The notes under the pieces were generated by a model. The model worked only from the letters and a program-made list of their open reading frames with translations, searched no databases and had not been told where the DNA came from. The position numbers were made by a program, and so were the translations under genes. Positions 35,164-43,224 of a DNA stretch of 64,000 bases are shown in pieces. How positions within the stretch are numbered: the first letter of the stretch is position 1; the number at the start of each line of letters is the position of its first letter. Origin of the DNA: CAVPDE01 sp964580575 (GTDB lineage Bacteria > Desulfobacterota > DSM-4660 > Desulfatiglandales > HGW-15); contig CAZOLJ010000005.1 of NCBI GenBank assembly GCA_964580575.1, positions 1 through 64,000 of the forward strand. Reading direction: 5' to 3'.

Positions 35164-35463
35164 CTAGTCCTTGTGCTTCAGTCCGTAAGCGGCTTTGAAC
35201 TTATGCCATTCGTCGTGGTCAAGGGACTTGTCTTTGTTTAAGTCAATGGCCTCGAAGACCTGCGGGGTAGCCTGGGGGAAATGGGCCTTGAACTCCTCCC
35301 AGTTCACCTTGCGATCCTTGTCCTTGTCCATGTTCGGGAAATGGGCGTTGTAGCTCTCCGCATTGGGAATATCCGTTTTTTGCGGCTTTTGCTCAGCGCT
35401 GAACCCAAAAAGAATTCCGGTGAGCGCAAACAGGGCCAGAACCATCGCTACTCTCTTCATCAT
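35164..35463 (-). CDS. Secreted EF-hand protein
   Basis: This 99-residue protein starts at the first of two ATG codons (35463), with AGGAGG six bases upstream. A signal peptide of about 22 residues (LALFALTGILFGFSA) is followed by two EF-hand loops: DKDKDRKVNWEEF and DLNKDKSLDHDEW, each with the acidic 12-residue pattern. It probably binds calcium in the periplasm. The stop is TAG, and the same frame stays open for 51 more codons. Confidence 0.82.
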   Translation of the reverse strand: MMKRVAMVLALFALTGILFGFSAEQKPQKTDIPNAESYNAHFPNMDKDKDRKVNWEEFKAHFPQATPQVFEAIDLNKDKSLDHDEWHKFKAAYGLKHKD

Positions 35464-35734
35464 CACCAACCTCCTGTCAAGGAATCTCGAAAAACGACTC
35501 AAAACGTGGACTAATTTAACAAGCATTCCGGGCTCGTCAAGAAGGGCAGGAAATGAAAAAGAGAGAATATCATTTGAAAATCCCGCCTAAGAGGTACTAA
35601 ACTCTATTGTCGGCGCTCGGATTAAATCCGTACAGGTGCTCAGCGAAAGCAAGGAGAAAAGGATTATATCAAGATGTTTGAAGTCAACAAGGATGTTAGG
35701 GGGATTGAAATCAGATTCTGGCGGGTTGCCCCCT

Positions 35735-35765
35735 TGGATCTGAGCGTTTTTGAGCAACCTGCGAC
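35735..35765. repeat. ATCTGAGCGTTTTTGAGCAACC repeat, copy 1
   Basis: The 22 bases ATCTGAGCGTTTTTGAGCAA plus CC recur exactly at 44739-44760. At both places an AGATTC...TGG segment precedes it. The element sits in the 363-base gap between the EF-hand start and the small gene at 35827. Nothing else clear is seen in 35464-35826 beyond a GGGGG...CCCCC inverted pair near 35698-35733. Confidence 0.7.
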
Positions 35766-35826
35766 TTGAGTCATTTTCACCACTTTGCTGGCCGCGTAAG
35801 CGGAGTTCTGCACAGGGAGATGGTCG

Positions 35827-36081
35827 ATGAAGTATTACATCTACTTTGACCGGTACCGGCGTCCCAAGAAGGCCGTCGGCGAAAAGGAACTGAAGGAAAA
35901 GTATGGAAATGATCCTGGGAATCTCCTGCAAGTGATGGATGAGGAGCACGGGATGAACGGGCATGTGGGCATTCTCAGCTTTGAGACAGAGAAGGAACTG
36001 ATGGAGTATTTTGAGAAAACCGGGGAAGAGATCATCGGTTTTTACGAGTGTCGGGAGGAGAGCCGTCCCTACAATTTCTAG
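35827..36081 (+). CDS. Small hypothetical protein (84 residues)
   Basis: Starts at ATG 35827 with AGGGAG nearby. Acidic, begins MKYYIYFDRYRRPKKAVGEK and contains HVGILSFETEKELMEYFEKT. Predicted soluble alpha/beta. I do not recognise it. It precedes three other short genes in the same direction (36115, 36323, 36682), which may be one operon. Confidence 0.6.
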   Translation: MKYYIYFDRYRRPKKAVGEKELKEKYGNDPGNLLQVMDEEHGMNGHVGILSFETEKELMEYFEKTGEEIIGFYECREESRPYNF

Positions 36082-36114
36082 AAACGACTCCGCTGCGAAG
36101 AAGGATTCCCGCTC

Positions 36115-36309
36115 ATGCTGGAGCCCCTGGGAAGGATTCCATGGAGAAAACAGATCCGATTCTACGGGATTCTCATTGGAGTCTGTTTGATTGTGGCGGC
36201 GGGAATCAACGCCCTGATGGATCAGGGGCGACAAGACAGTGGAGAGAGTGAGTCTCTCAGAAGCTTGAAGTCGGAACTGGAACAATACAGAAGGCTTACG
36301 AGAACATGA
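36115..36309 (+). CDS. Small single-span membrane protein (64 residues)
   Basis: A basic N-terminus (GRIPWRKQIRFY) is followed by one hydrophobic segment GILIGVCLIVAAGINALM and then a polar, probably coiled C-terminus. AAGAAGG lies ten bases upstream of the ATG. Not recognised. It ends 13 bases before the next GTG start. Confidence 0.55.
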   Translation: MLEPLGRIPWRKQIRFYGILIGVCLIVAAGINALMDQGRQDSGESESLRSLKSELEQYRRLTRT

Positions 36310-36322
36310 AAGGCAAGAAACC

Positions 36323-36664
36323 GTGAGCAAACCGACACCGTCTCCAAAAAGGAAAAAGAAGAAGGCTTCCGGAAGCAAAGGCCTTGACGATGAGGTTACG
36401 GGGATTTTGCGCCATCGCGGTCATTACGTGGTTATCGATACGGATTCGGATTACCTCTATGTTGGGAAACTCCTTGGAGTGCACGGCCCATTCATCACCC
36501 TCGGAGAGGCAGACGTCCATGACCGCCGGGAGAGCTCTTCTATGAACGAGAAGTATGTCCTGGAATCCAAGAGATACGGCATTAGGAGCAACCGCAGGGA
36601 GGTGCACCTTCGGTTTCAAAGGATGGTGAGCTACTCTCTGCTTGAGGATGTGATCGATTATTGA
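36323..36664 (+). CDS. Hypothetical basic protein (113 residues)
   Basis: Starts with GTG 36323. The N-terminus is a Lys/Pro/Ser-rich tail (PSPKRKKKKAS); the body is beta-rich with HYVVIDTDSDYLYVGKLL and FITLGEADVHDRRESSS. The fold could be a small beta barrel, but no family is recognised. Its stop (36662-36664) lies just before the Mut7-C-like gene. Confidence 0.6.
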   Translation: MSKPTPSPKRKKKKASGSKGLDDEVTGILRHRGHYVVIDTDSDYLYVGKLLGVHGPFITLGEADVHDRRESSSMNEKYVLESKRYGIRSNRREVHLRFQRMVSYSLLEDVIDY

Positions 36665-36681
36665 GAGATAGCTTTCTTGCC

Positions 36682-37239
36682 ATGGCTCAAGTTCTGCTTC
36701 GCTTCTATGAAGAACTCAATGACTATCTGCCGCCCGGTAAAAGGAAAAGGGACTTGGAGGTCCCTTTAAGCGGGAAAGAGACCGTCCGGGAGATCATTGA
36801 AAAGTTCGGAGTGCCGCCGGGGGAGGTGGATCTGGTGCTCGTCAATGCAAGGTCCGAGGATCTCGACTCTGTCTTGGCGGAAGGGGACAGGATCAGCGTC
36901 TACCCTGTTTTCGAAAGATTTGACATTGAGGAGGTCAGCCGCATCAGGCGGAAACCGCTCCGGAATCTTAGATTCATCGTCGATGCTGATCTGAAAGCGG
37001 TGGCCCAATCTCTTGAGAGTCTGGGTTTGGATGTTTTTTTCCGAGAGAATCTCGAGAGAGAGGAAATCCTTCGGGCTGCCAAGGAGGAACGCAGAATCCT
37101 CCTGACTCGGCAGGGAGATCTTCCGGGATCGCGAGAGTTCGATGGCATGATCGTTTTGAAGCCGGGATCCCTTCGCGAGCAGGTCAAGCAGGTTATTGAT
37201 GCGCTGGACCTCAGAATTGAGCTGGCGCAGAAGAGCTAA
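36682..37239 (+). CDS. Ubiquitin-like/Mut7-C RNase-type protein, degenerate and short
   Basis: This 185-residue protein is taken from ATG 36682; a TTG at 36661 overlaps the previous stop. Residues about 1-80 look like the Ub-Mut7C domain (MoaD/ThiS-like; LPPGKRKRDLEVPL, GDRISVYPVFE). Residues about 85-170 look like the Mut7-C PIN-type domain, FIVDADLKAVAQSLESLGLD and RILLTRQGDLPG. The usual LTRD is LTRQ and the early DxMLGRL motif is DADLKAVA. The C-terminal Cys4 zinc ribbon of the family is absent. It may have lost nuclease activity. Confidence 0.75.
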   Translation: MAQVLLRFYEELNDYLPPGKRKRDLEVPLSGKETVREIIEKFGVPPGEVDLVLVNARSEDLDSVLAEGDRISVYPVFERFDIEEVSRIRRKPLRNLRFIVDADLKAVAQSLESLGLDVFFRENLEREEILRAAKEERRILLTRQGDLPGSREFDGMIVLKPGSLREQVKQVIDALDLRIELAQKS

Positions 37240-37240
37240 C

Positions 37241-38131
37241 ATGAGCGAAATAAGCAAGAAGAGGCTTCACAAGAGCGAAGGGGCTTCGTGGATTGAAGAA
37301 GTGGTCCGCGACTTTCTCGTCCTCTCACCAGAGAACACGCTCAGGAATCAGGAAAAGGATCGGGCTTTTGAGCAGGTGATCGTCGGGTTCTCAAGGGGAG
37401 AGGATCCTTTGTATGATGCGTACAAAGAGCTTGTAGGACCTTTTCACTGGACACCCTTGGAGATCTTCGCCAGGACTTTTCCAAAACTTGCAATGACAGC
37501 CGGCGAACTCACGGTGATCGCCTGGGTTGTGGCTCACAACCCCCTCACGAAAGAGGACAACCGGCGAGAAAGCTTTTATCCTTCCGAGCGATGGGCGAGG
37601 GCTCGAATTTTCGGGGAAGAGGTCAACGAGAAACTGAGAAGACACGTGGTCGCGGCACTTGGGAGCGAGGGCTTTGCCGCCGTTGCTCCTGCGCTCTCGC
37701 CCCATTGGGAGCGGAAGCTCTCCGAGAGATATGTCTTCGCGTCAACCTGGTCGGAGCGCCACGCGGCGTATGCTTCGGGATTGGGCACCTTCGGGCTGTG
37801 CGACGGCCTGATCACGCCCCTCGGGAAGGCGGTTCGGGTGGGTTCCGTGATCGCTCGCATCCGGATTCCGCCCACGTCTCGGCCCTACAAAGACCACCAG
37901 GCGTACTGCCTGTTCCATTCCAGAGGCATCTGCAAAAAATGTGTCACCCGCTGCCCGGTGGGAGCCCTGAGCGAGGCGGGACACGACAAGAAGAAATGCC
38001 GGAGCCACGTGCGCCCTGTCACAGAGGAGTATGTAAAAGCCCACTACGGGTTCGACGGGTACGGCTGCGGCCTGTGCCAGACCGGCGTGCCCTGCGAATC
38101 CAAGATCCCGCTGCCTCCCGAGGGTCAGTAA
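37241..38131 (+). CDS. QueG-like 4Fe-4S double-cluster protein
   Basis: This 296-residue protein starts at ATG 37241, one base after the previous stop. The C-terminal third has Cys motifs CLFHSRGICKKCVTRCP and CGLCQTGVPC with KKC between, the two [4Fe-4S] arrangement of epoxyqueuosine-reductase-like proteins. The middle shows YASGLGTFGLCDGLIT, similar to the QueG segment that leads into the cluster domain. Length is shorter than QueG (about 370) and the N-terminal cobalamin-binding part is not obvious, so it is a relative rather than true QueG. Confidence 0.75.
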   Translation: MSEISKKRLHKSEGASWIEEVVRDFLVLSPENTLRNQEKDRAFEQVIVGFSRGEDPLYDAYKELVGPFHWTPLEIFARTFPKLAMTAGELTVIAWVVAHNPLTKEDNRRESFYPSERWARARIFGEEVNEKLRRHVVAALGSEGFAAVAPALSPHWERKLSERYVFASTWSERHAAYASGLGTFGLCDGLITPLGKAVRVGSVIARIRIPPTSRPYKDHQAYCLFHSRGICKKCVTRCPVGALSEAGHDKKKCRSHVRPVTEEYVKAHYGFDGYGCGLCQTGVPCESKIPLPPEGQ

Positions 38132-38132
38132 A

Positions 38133-38211
38133 CAGTATGTAGTAAGCAGTAAGCAGAAATCAGCAGGCAGTTCTCTTTCTGTCTACTTCATACTGCCTAC
38201 TGCGTACTTTC
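38133..38211. repeat. AGTATGTAGTAAGCAGTA / TACTGCCTACTGCGTACT palindrome
   Basis: The left arm AGTATGTAGTAAGCAGTAAG and right arm with CTACTTCATACTGCCTACTG form an imperfect hairpin over the stop of the minus-strand DUF928 gene and just after the QueG-like stop. As a two-sided structure between converging genes it could act as a bidirectional terminator. Confidence 0.6.
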
Positions 38212-38982
38212 CTTGAGATCGAATTCGGCCGCCTCGTTCAATCCCACCTGATCCAGCAAGGCTGCGCGCTGTTTTCGCAGGGAGAGATCTTTGGGCGCCG
38301 CGTCGATCCTCTCCGACACTCCCGCCAGCGCATCGTACCACAGGCCCTCTTCCGCGAGCACAAACGGCTGTCTGCCTTTCGGCGCTTGGTTGAGCCTGGC
38401 CGATAAATCAGGAGAGGCGGAAACGACCTCGATCATGCCGCCGGAGATAATGTCCCTGGAGCGGCGATCGGGGTCGGTAATCACGGCCACAAACCATTTG
38501 TAGAGAACGTTCGGCCGGAGTTGAACCCCGTGGTCGGCCAGGCGGATGCACTGGATGCCGGCTTTTCCCAGGGGTTTCAACCGTGCCTCCAAGAGCGGCT
38601 TGACCGCATCCTTTTCTGTAAGGGTGAATTCAATGGGTTGGGTGGGCTTTTTGGAAATGAACCAGTACAGACGCGGCTGGCTCTGAAGGGTGAGGCCTAC
38701 ATGGTCGGGGACCAGCACGGAAAGGGAAACGTGAGCTTCCAGGGATGCGCCTCGTGTTCCCCCGCCCACGCGGCCGCCCGGGGAACCTCGGAGCGGTGGT
38801 TTGTAAACAGGCGTGCTGTCGGCCGTGCTCACTTTCTTCTGGTCTGCGCCGGTTCCGGGAGACGCAGTCGCTTTTTCCTTGTCGGCGGCCGTGCCTTGAG
38901 CGCAGACCGTGCTCGAAGAGAAAACCATCAACGCGGCCACCGCCAAGAGGACAATGAGAAACCTTCCTTTTCGCCGATTCAT
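38197..38982 (-). CDS. Secreted DUF928 protein
   Basis: This 261-residue protein has a Sec signal peptide (residues about 8-28, cleavage near VCAQ). A low-complexity linker is followed by the DUF928 block: GGRVGGGTRG, LVPDHVGLTLQSQPRLYWFIS and VGLNEAAEFDLK near the end. DUF928 is known mostly next to CHASE2 proteins in cyanobacteria and some proteobacteria. Here its ATG overlaps the stop of the CHASE2 cyclase gene by four bases, showing tight coupling. It may supply a periplasmic signal to CHASE2; function is not proven. Confidence 0.82.
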   Translation of the reverse strand: MNRRKGRFLIVLLAVAALMVFSSSTVCAQGTAADKEKATASPGTGADQKKVSTADSTPVYKPPLRGSPGGRVGGGTRGASLEAHVSLSVLVPDHVGLTLQSQPRLYWFISKKPTQPIEFTLTEKDAVKPLLEARLKPLGKAGIQCIRLADHGVQLRPNVLYKWFVAVITDPDRRSRDIISGGMIEVVSASPDLSARLNQAPKGRQPFVLAEEGLWYDALAGVSERIDAAPKDLSLRKQRAALLDQVGLNEAAEFDLKESTQ

Positions 38983-40919
38983 TGAGCCACCTCCTTGTCT
39001 CGGGACTCAGGAGGAAGACCGTCCTCCCCCAGCACCCGATAAATGGTAATCTTTTCTTCCTTGCCCTTCAAGTTCACTTCTCCGATGCGCTCTGTGCGGA
39101 ACTCGGGCCCCAGATATCGCAGCGTCGATTCGCCGATCAGAATCCGGCAAAGGGCCTCCTTGCCGAGGTCCTTGTCAAAGCTCTCAAGCCTAGACGCAAT
39201 GTTGATGGTATCCCCAATGGTCGTGTATTTCATCCTCTGAAAACTCCCCAAAGCACCGGCCACCGCAGGACCGGTGTAGATTCCGACGCGCATTCCCACT
39301 TCCGGGAGTCCCTTCTCCTGCCAGTGGGCGTTCAGACGATGCATTTCCTTTTCCATGTCCAGCGCAGACTTCACCGCACTCAGGGCATCTCCACGGATGA
39401 CGGACTCACACTGCTCCGGCAGGGGCAAACCGAAGTTGGCCTTGATTCCGTCCCCTGCGAAGTCGTCGATGATGCCGCCGTGCGCCATGATGATGCCGGT
39501 CATCCTCTCCATGTAAATGTTGAGCCAGTCCATGAGATCCTGAGGATCCATCTTTTCGGAGACCGTGGTGAAGCCTCTTAAGTCGGAGAAAAAGGCGGTC
39601 ATGACGAGCTGTTGCGATCGCGGCCTGCCGTTCTTGAGAAACTGCTCCCTCTGCTGCCACAGGGATTCAGCCACCTCTTTTGAAACGTGCTTGGAGAAGA
39701 TCTGCATCAAAAGGGCCCGCTCCTTTCTCACAAGGCTTGTCACGTAAGCGGTGACGAGCGCTGCGGTGAGAAGAAAGGCGAGCGCAGGAGGCGCAAGAGG
39801 AATCCACCACCGGTGCAAAAAGGCGACGTAGGCGGAAAGACCGATGAGGAGCACTCCGGCAGAACCGAGGAGAGAGAAACGCCAGGCCGAGTGGGCCTTG
39901 AGCCCGAGGATGCCACCGAGCAAACCCCAGAGCAGGATCCAGAAGATCTCCTGCCTCTCCGTGAGGGTCTCAAGGGGCCGGAGACCCTCGATGCCCGCCC
40001 TGAGCAATTGGCTGACCATAAGAGCGTGAAGAATCACGCCCGGAACCTGCTGCGCTTCTGAGAAGCCGCGGCTATAAGGGGTGAAGAAGAAATCCTTGAC
40101 GCTCTGGGCGGTCACGCCGATGAGAACGATCTTGTCGGTGACGGCCTTCGGGGGGATCTTTCCGGACAAGAGGTTTGAAAGCGAATAGGACCGAAAGGGC
40201 GGGACAGGACCTTGATAGTCCAAAAAGAACTGGTAGCCTCTCGCATCCGCCTTCACATACCCGCCGTCGTTTTCTTCAAAAGGTCGGAAGGTCACATTCC
40301 CTAAACGAAGGTGTTGAGGGTTCTGCTCATCCGGCTGCGGAACAATCCCCTGTGCCTGCAGATAGAGAAAGGCGAGTCTGAGGGCAAGGGAGTAGGCGAC
40401 GCTGTCTCCCTCATCCAGGAAGAACAGACCCCTGCGAACGACTCCGCCGGGATCGACGAGAATATCGTTGAAGCTCACCTGTTCCGTTCCCTTGAGAACA
40501 GGAGGGGGCTGGACTCCTCCTTCCCCGAATTTCATGGTGACGATGATGTTGGGGTTCTCCAAGAGGACGGTATCCAGGATTTCCGTGCCGGGTGGGACCG
40601 GGATATCCCGGAAGATGTCAAGGCCGATCGCTCGGGGGCTTTCCTTGAGAAGGGCGGTCAGGGCTTGAGCGAGGATTTCGTCCGTGAGGGGCCACCGGCC
40701 AAGGGAAAGGATGTCTTTTTCCGACACCCTCACCACGGTGATGCGGGGGTCGTGGACAAAAGAACCCGGCTGCAAGCGCACAAACCAGTCGTAAGCCGGC
40801 AACTCGAGGAATTCCAGATTGCCGTTGCGCCTCACCCCCACGACGGCGAGAAAGACGAGGAGACAGCTGAGTGCAGCAGCGAAGATGGAATTTCGGATTA
40901 TCTTGATCAACAAGGGCAT
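38979..40919 (-). CDS. CHASE2 domain class III adenylate/guanylate cyclase
   Basis: This 646-residue membrane protein starts at ATG 40919; the 22 codons upstream are less likely. An N-terminal membrane helix is followed by a CHASE2 sensor (residues about 35-330; FLELPAYDWFVRL, RAIGLDIFRD, TDKIVLIGVTA). Three membrane segments follow at about 345-420 and then a class III cyclase domain with FFSDLRGFTTVSEK (metal Asp), IIDDFAGDGIKANFG and KYTTIGDTINIASRLE. It should make cAMP or cGMP in response to a periplasmic stimulus. Operon with DUF928. Confidence 0.9.
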   Translation of the reverse strand: MPLLIKIIRNSIFAAALSCLLVFLAVVGVRRNGNLEFLELPAYDWFVRLQPGSFVHDPRITVVRVSEKDILSLGRWPLTDEILAQALTALLKESPRAIGLDIFRDIPVPPGTEILDTVLLENPNIIVTMKFGEGGVQPPPVLKGTEQVSFNDILVDPGGVVRRGLFFLDEGDSVAYSLALRLAFLYLQAQGIVPQPDEQNPQHLRLGNVTFRPFEENDGGYVKADARGYQFFLDYQGPVPPFRSYSLSNLLSGKIPPKAVTDKIVLIGVTAQSVKDFFFTPYSRGFSEAQQVPGVILHALMVSQLLRAGIEGLRPLETLTERQEIFWILLWGLLGGILGLKAHSAWRFSLLGSAGVLLIGLSAYVAFLHRWWIPLAPPALAFLLTAALVTAYVTSLVRKERALLMQIFSKHVSKEVAESLWQQREQFLKNGRPRSQQLVMTAFFSDLRGFTTVSEKMDPQDLMDWLNIYMERMTGIIMAHGGIIDDFAGDGIKANFGLPLPEQCESVIRGDALSAVKSALDMEKEMHRLNAHWQEKGLPEVGMRVGIYTGPAVAGALGSFQRMKYTTIGDTINIASRLESFDKDLGKEALCRILIGESTLRYLGPEFRTERIGEVNLKGKEEKITIYRVLGEDGLPPESRDKEVAQ

Positions 40920-41315
40920 TGCCGGATCCGCCTCACAGCCAGTTGTTGATGAGAAGAAAAGGAGCCCAATAACACGAGTCATCATAACGCGAGCCTTTCA
41001 GCAAAGCAAGCTGGGCGGCCTCAAGGGCGGAGGCCCTGAGGGCGATGAGTGTGGGGATAATGAAAAAACAGACTGAAAGGAAGGAAGCTTTGCGACGGGT
41101 AAGGGAAGAGAGAAGAGCTTGAAATTTCTTGACTCAATTCCCTTTTTCCTGTTTCAATACCTGCAGTCATGTCCTACACCCCTCAGGCTCTGACCACGAG
41201 GGGGTCCCAATTCATAACAAGCTCCATGTTAGCGCCTTCAAACCTTAGTCGGTGATCCAGTCTGCCGGGGGTTTTAAGGAGAAGAGAACAACCTGATCTC
41301 AACAGGAGGGGCATC
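40920..41315. other. Intergenic region between divergent genes
   Basis: 396 bases between the CHASE2 cyclase and the kinase-like pair. It should hold promoters for both directions. TTGACT near 41130 could be a -35 box, but no convincing -10 box is found. No RNA gene or hairpin of note was seen. Confidence 0.4.
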
Positions 41316-42131
41316 ATGGCGATTATCAGTATTTCCAGGGGCACGTTCAGTGGCGGAAAAACTCTCGCGGAACGCGTGGCAGGCCGGCTCGGTTACCCGT
41401 GTTTGGGGCGTGAAGAGGTTCTCCTCGAAGCAGGAAAAGAGTACGGCATCTCGGAAAGAGAACTCACGGAAGCCATCAATCAACCTCCACCGTTCTGGCA
41501 ACAGGTTCCGGGAAGGCGGGTCGCCTATCTCATGTGCCTGACGGCGGCTCTGATCCATCGCGCCCAGGCAGGAAACCTGGTCTATCACGGCCACGCAGGC
41601 CATTTCCTTCTCTCCGGCATTTCTCATGTTCTGCGGGTTCGAGTGATCGCCGACATGGAGTATCGCATCAAGGCAGCCATGGAGAGGATGAGCCTGAAAC
41701 GTGACGAGGCCATCGTCTACATAGACAGAGTGGACAAGGAGCGGATCAAGTGGACTCGATTTCTTTACGGCATCGAGTGGGGAGATCCTTCGCAGTATGA
41801 TGTGGTGTTGAATCTGGAGCGAATGACCCTTGAAGGAGCGAGTCTGGCGATTGTATCGATGGCTCAATTGGACGATTTCAGGGTGACGCCTCAGTCACAG
41901 AAGGCTTTTGAAGATCTCAAAGTGACCAGCGGGGTCTGGGCGGCTCTGGTCAGAGACGAACGGACGAAAACCGCTTCGGTCCAGGTGGTCGCCAACAATG
42001 GGGTCGTCACGATCGCGGGAAAGGCGAGCGCACGGAAAGTGGTAGATGCGATCCCTGTGGTCGCTGGTCAGGTCCCCGGAGTGAAAGAGGTCAAAAACGA
42101 AGTCGGAATCGGCTCGGACTGGTACTGGTGA
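41316..42131 (+). CDS. Cytidylate kinase-like protein with BON-like C-terminus (tandem copy 1)
   Basis: This 271-residue protein begins MAIISISRGTFSGGKTLAER, a P-loop like that of the cytidylate-kinase-like (Cytidylate_kin2) family. The region VYHGHAGHFLLSGISHVLRV matches the family's middle block. After about residue 195 it continues with a domain resembling BON: VWAALVRDERTKTASVQVVA, NNGVVTIAGKASARK, PGVKEVKNEV. BON domains bind lipids or ligands; fusion to a kinase-like P-loop domain is unusual. AACAGGAGGGG precedes the ATG. It is followed 33 bases later by a related gene. Confidence 0.78.
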   Translation: MAIISISRGTFSGGKTLAERVAGRLGYPCLGREEVLLEAGKEYGISERELTEAINQPPPFWQQVPGRRVAYLMCLTAALIHRAQAGNLVYHGHAGHFLLSGISHVLRVRVIADMEYRIKAAMERMSLKRDEAIVYIDRVDKERIKWTRFLYGIEWGDPSQYDVVLNLERMTLEGASLAIVSMAQLDDFRVTPQSQKAFEDLKVTSGVWAALVRDERTKTASVQVVANNGVVTIAGKASARKVVDAIPVVAGQVPGVKEVKNEVGIGSDWYW

Positions 42132-42164
42132 TTCACGGCATTAGGGGGAAGAAAGGAGAGGGGC

Positions 42165-42974
42165 GTGTCTATCATAACGATTTCAAGAGGGTCTTACAGC
42201 AGAGGGAAAGAAGTTGCAGAAAAAACCGCTCAGCGATTGGGATACGAGTGCGTTTCCCGTGATGTTCTGATCGAAGCGTCCGAGGAGTTCAACATCCCGG
42301 AAATCAAGCTGGTGCGTGCCATCCATGATTCTCCATCCGTTCTCGACCGATTTACTCATGGCAAAGAAAAATATGTGGCCTACATCCGGGCGGCGGTGTT
42401 GAAACGCGTACTGAAGGATCATGTGGTTTACCACGGGCTGGCAGGCCACTTTTTTCTTCAGGACGTTCCTCATGTCCTGAAGGTGCGGATCATCGCAGAC
42501 TTCGAAGACCGCGTCAGAGAGGAAATGAAGCGTGAAAACGTCTCTGCTGAAAAGGCGCGATACACATTGAAAAAGGATGATGAGGAACGGCGCAAGTGGG
42601 GACTTTCCCTTTACGGGGCAGATACGGCGGACAACAGGCTCTACGACATGGTCTTGCACATCAAGACCCTGAGGGTCGAGGACGCCGTGGAACTCCTTTT
42701 CCAGGCTGCGAACAGGCCGTGCTTTCGCACCACACCGGAATCGGGGAAGATCCTCGAGAATCTGAGCCATGCGGCCCAAGTGCAGGCTGCGCTTGTGGCA
42801 GGATTCCCCTCTGCCAGGGTGACCGCCAAGAACGGATTAATTTTTGTGAGCAATGTGGAGACGTCCCTTCTCATGGAGAGAGAGGTGATTGCCGAGGTGA
42901 CCAAAATGGCTCGAAGAGTACCGGGCGTTGAGGAGGTCACGGTCAGCACTACCCACTCCATCACGTCCGACTGA
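42165..42974 (+). CDS. Cytidylate kinase-like protein with BON-like C-terminus (tandem copy 2)
   Basis: This 269-residue paralogue of the preceding protein starts with GTG 42165 after AAAGGAGAG. The corresponding P-loop reads SRGSYSRGKEVAEK, where Glu follows the Gly-Lys pair in place of Ser/Thr. VYHGLAGHFFLQDVPHVLKV aligns with the middle block, and AKNGLIFVSN and RRVPGVEEVTVS with the BON-like end. The pair arose by tandem duplication. The changed P-loop of this copy suggests altered nucleotide binding or a regulatory role. Confidence 0.78.
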   Translation: MSIITISRGSYSRGKEVAEKTAQRLGYECVSRDVLIEASEEFNIPEIKLVRAIHDSPSVLDRFTHGKEKYVAYIRAAVLKRVLKDHVVYHGLAGHFFLQDVPHVLKVRIIADFEDRVREEMKRENVSAEKARYTLKKDDEERRKWGLSLYGADTADNRLYDMVLHIKTLRVEDAVELLFQAANRPCFRTTPESGKILENLSHAAQVQAALVAGFPSARVTAKNGLIFVSNVETSLLMEREVIAEVTKMARRVPGVEEVTVSTTHSITSD

Positions 42975-42984
42975 TCGGTCTGCC

Positions 42985-43075
42985 CTTTTTCCCCCCTCCC
43001 CAGGCCCCCCTTGCAGGGGAAAGGGGAAAAAGGCAAACCCGTTCTACAGTGCCCGCCTTCCCCTCCCCTAAGGCA
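42985..43075. repeat. GC-rich intergenic palindromes (copy 5)
   Basis: CCTTTTTCCCCCCTCCCC and GGGGAAAGGGGAAAAAGG form a hairpin near 42984-43032, directly downstream of the second kinase-like gene. CTTCCCCTCCCC follows at 43060-43071. It may end that transcript. Confidence 0.65.
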
Positions 43076-43224
43076 ACAGCACGCGGATAACCGCTGCCCC
43101 ACGAGAAAGGTTGAACTCTTGATTCCACCTGAGTATGGTGTGTTCACGGGAGGCGAAAGCATTCCCTCCTGAACTTCGACGACGTTGACCATCAGAAATG
43201 CAGGGAGAAGTGAGAAAAAGAAAC

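Noticed and set aside
35587..36378. Minus-strand open frame of 263 codons
   Set aside because: Opposite three short plus-strand genes that have starts with ribosome sites and protein-like composition; the minus product is Leu/Phe/Ser-rich without a domain.
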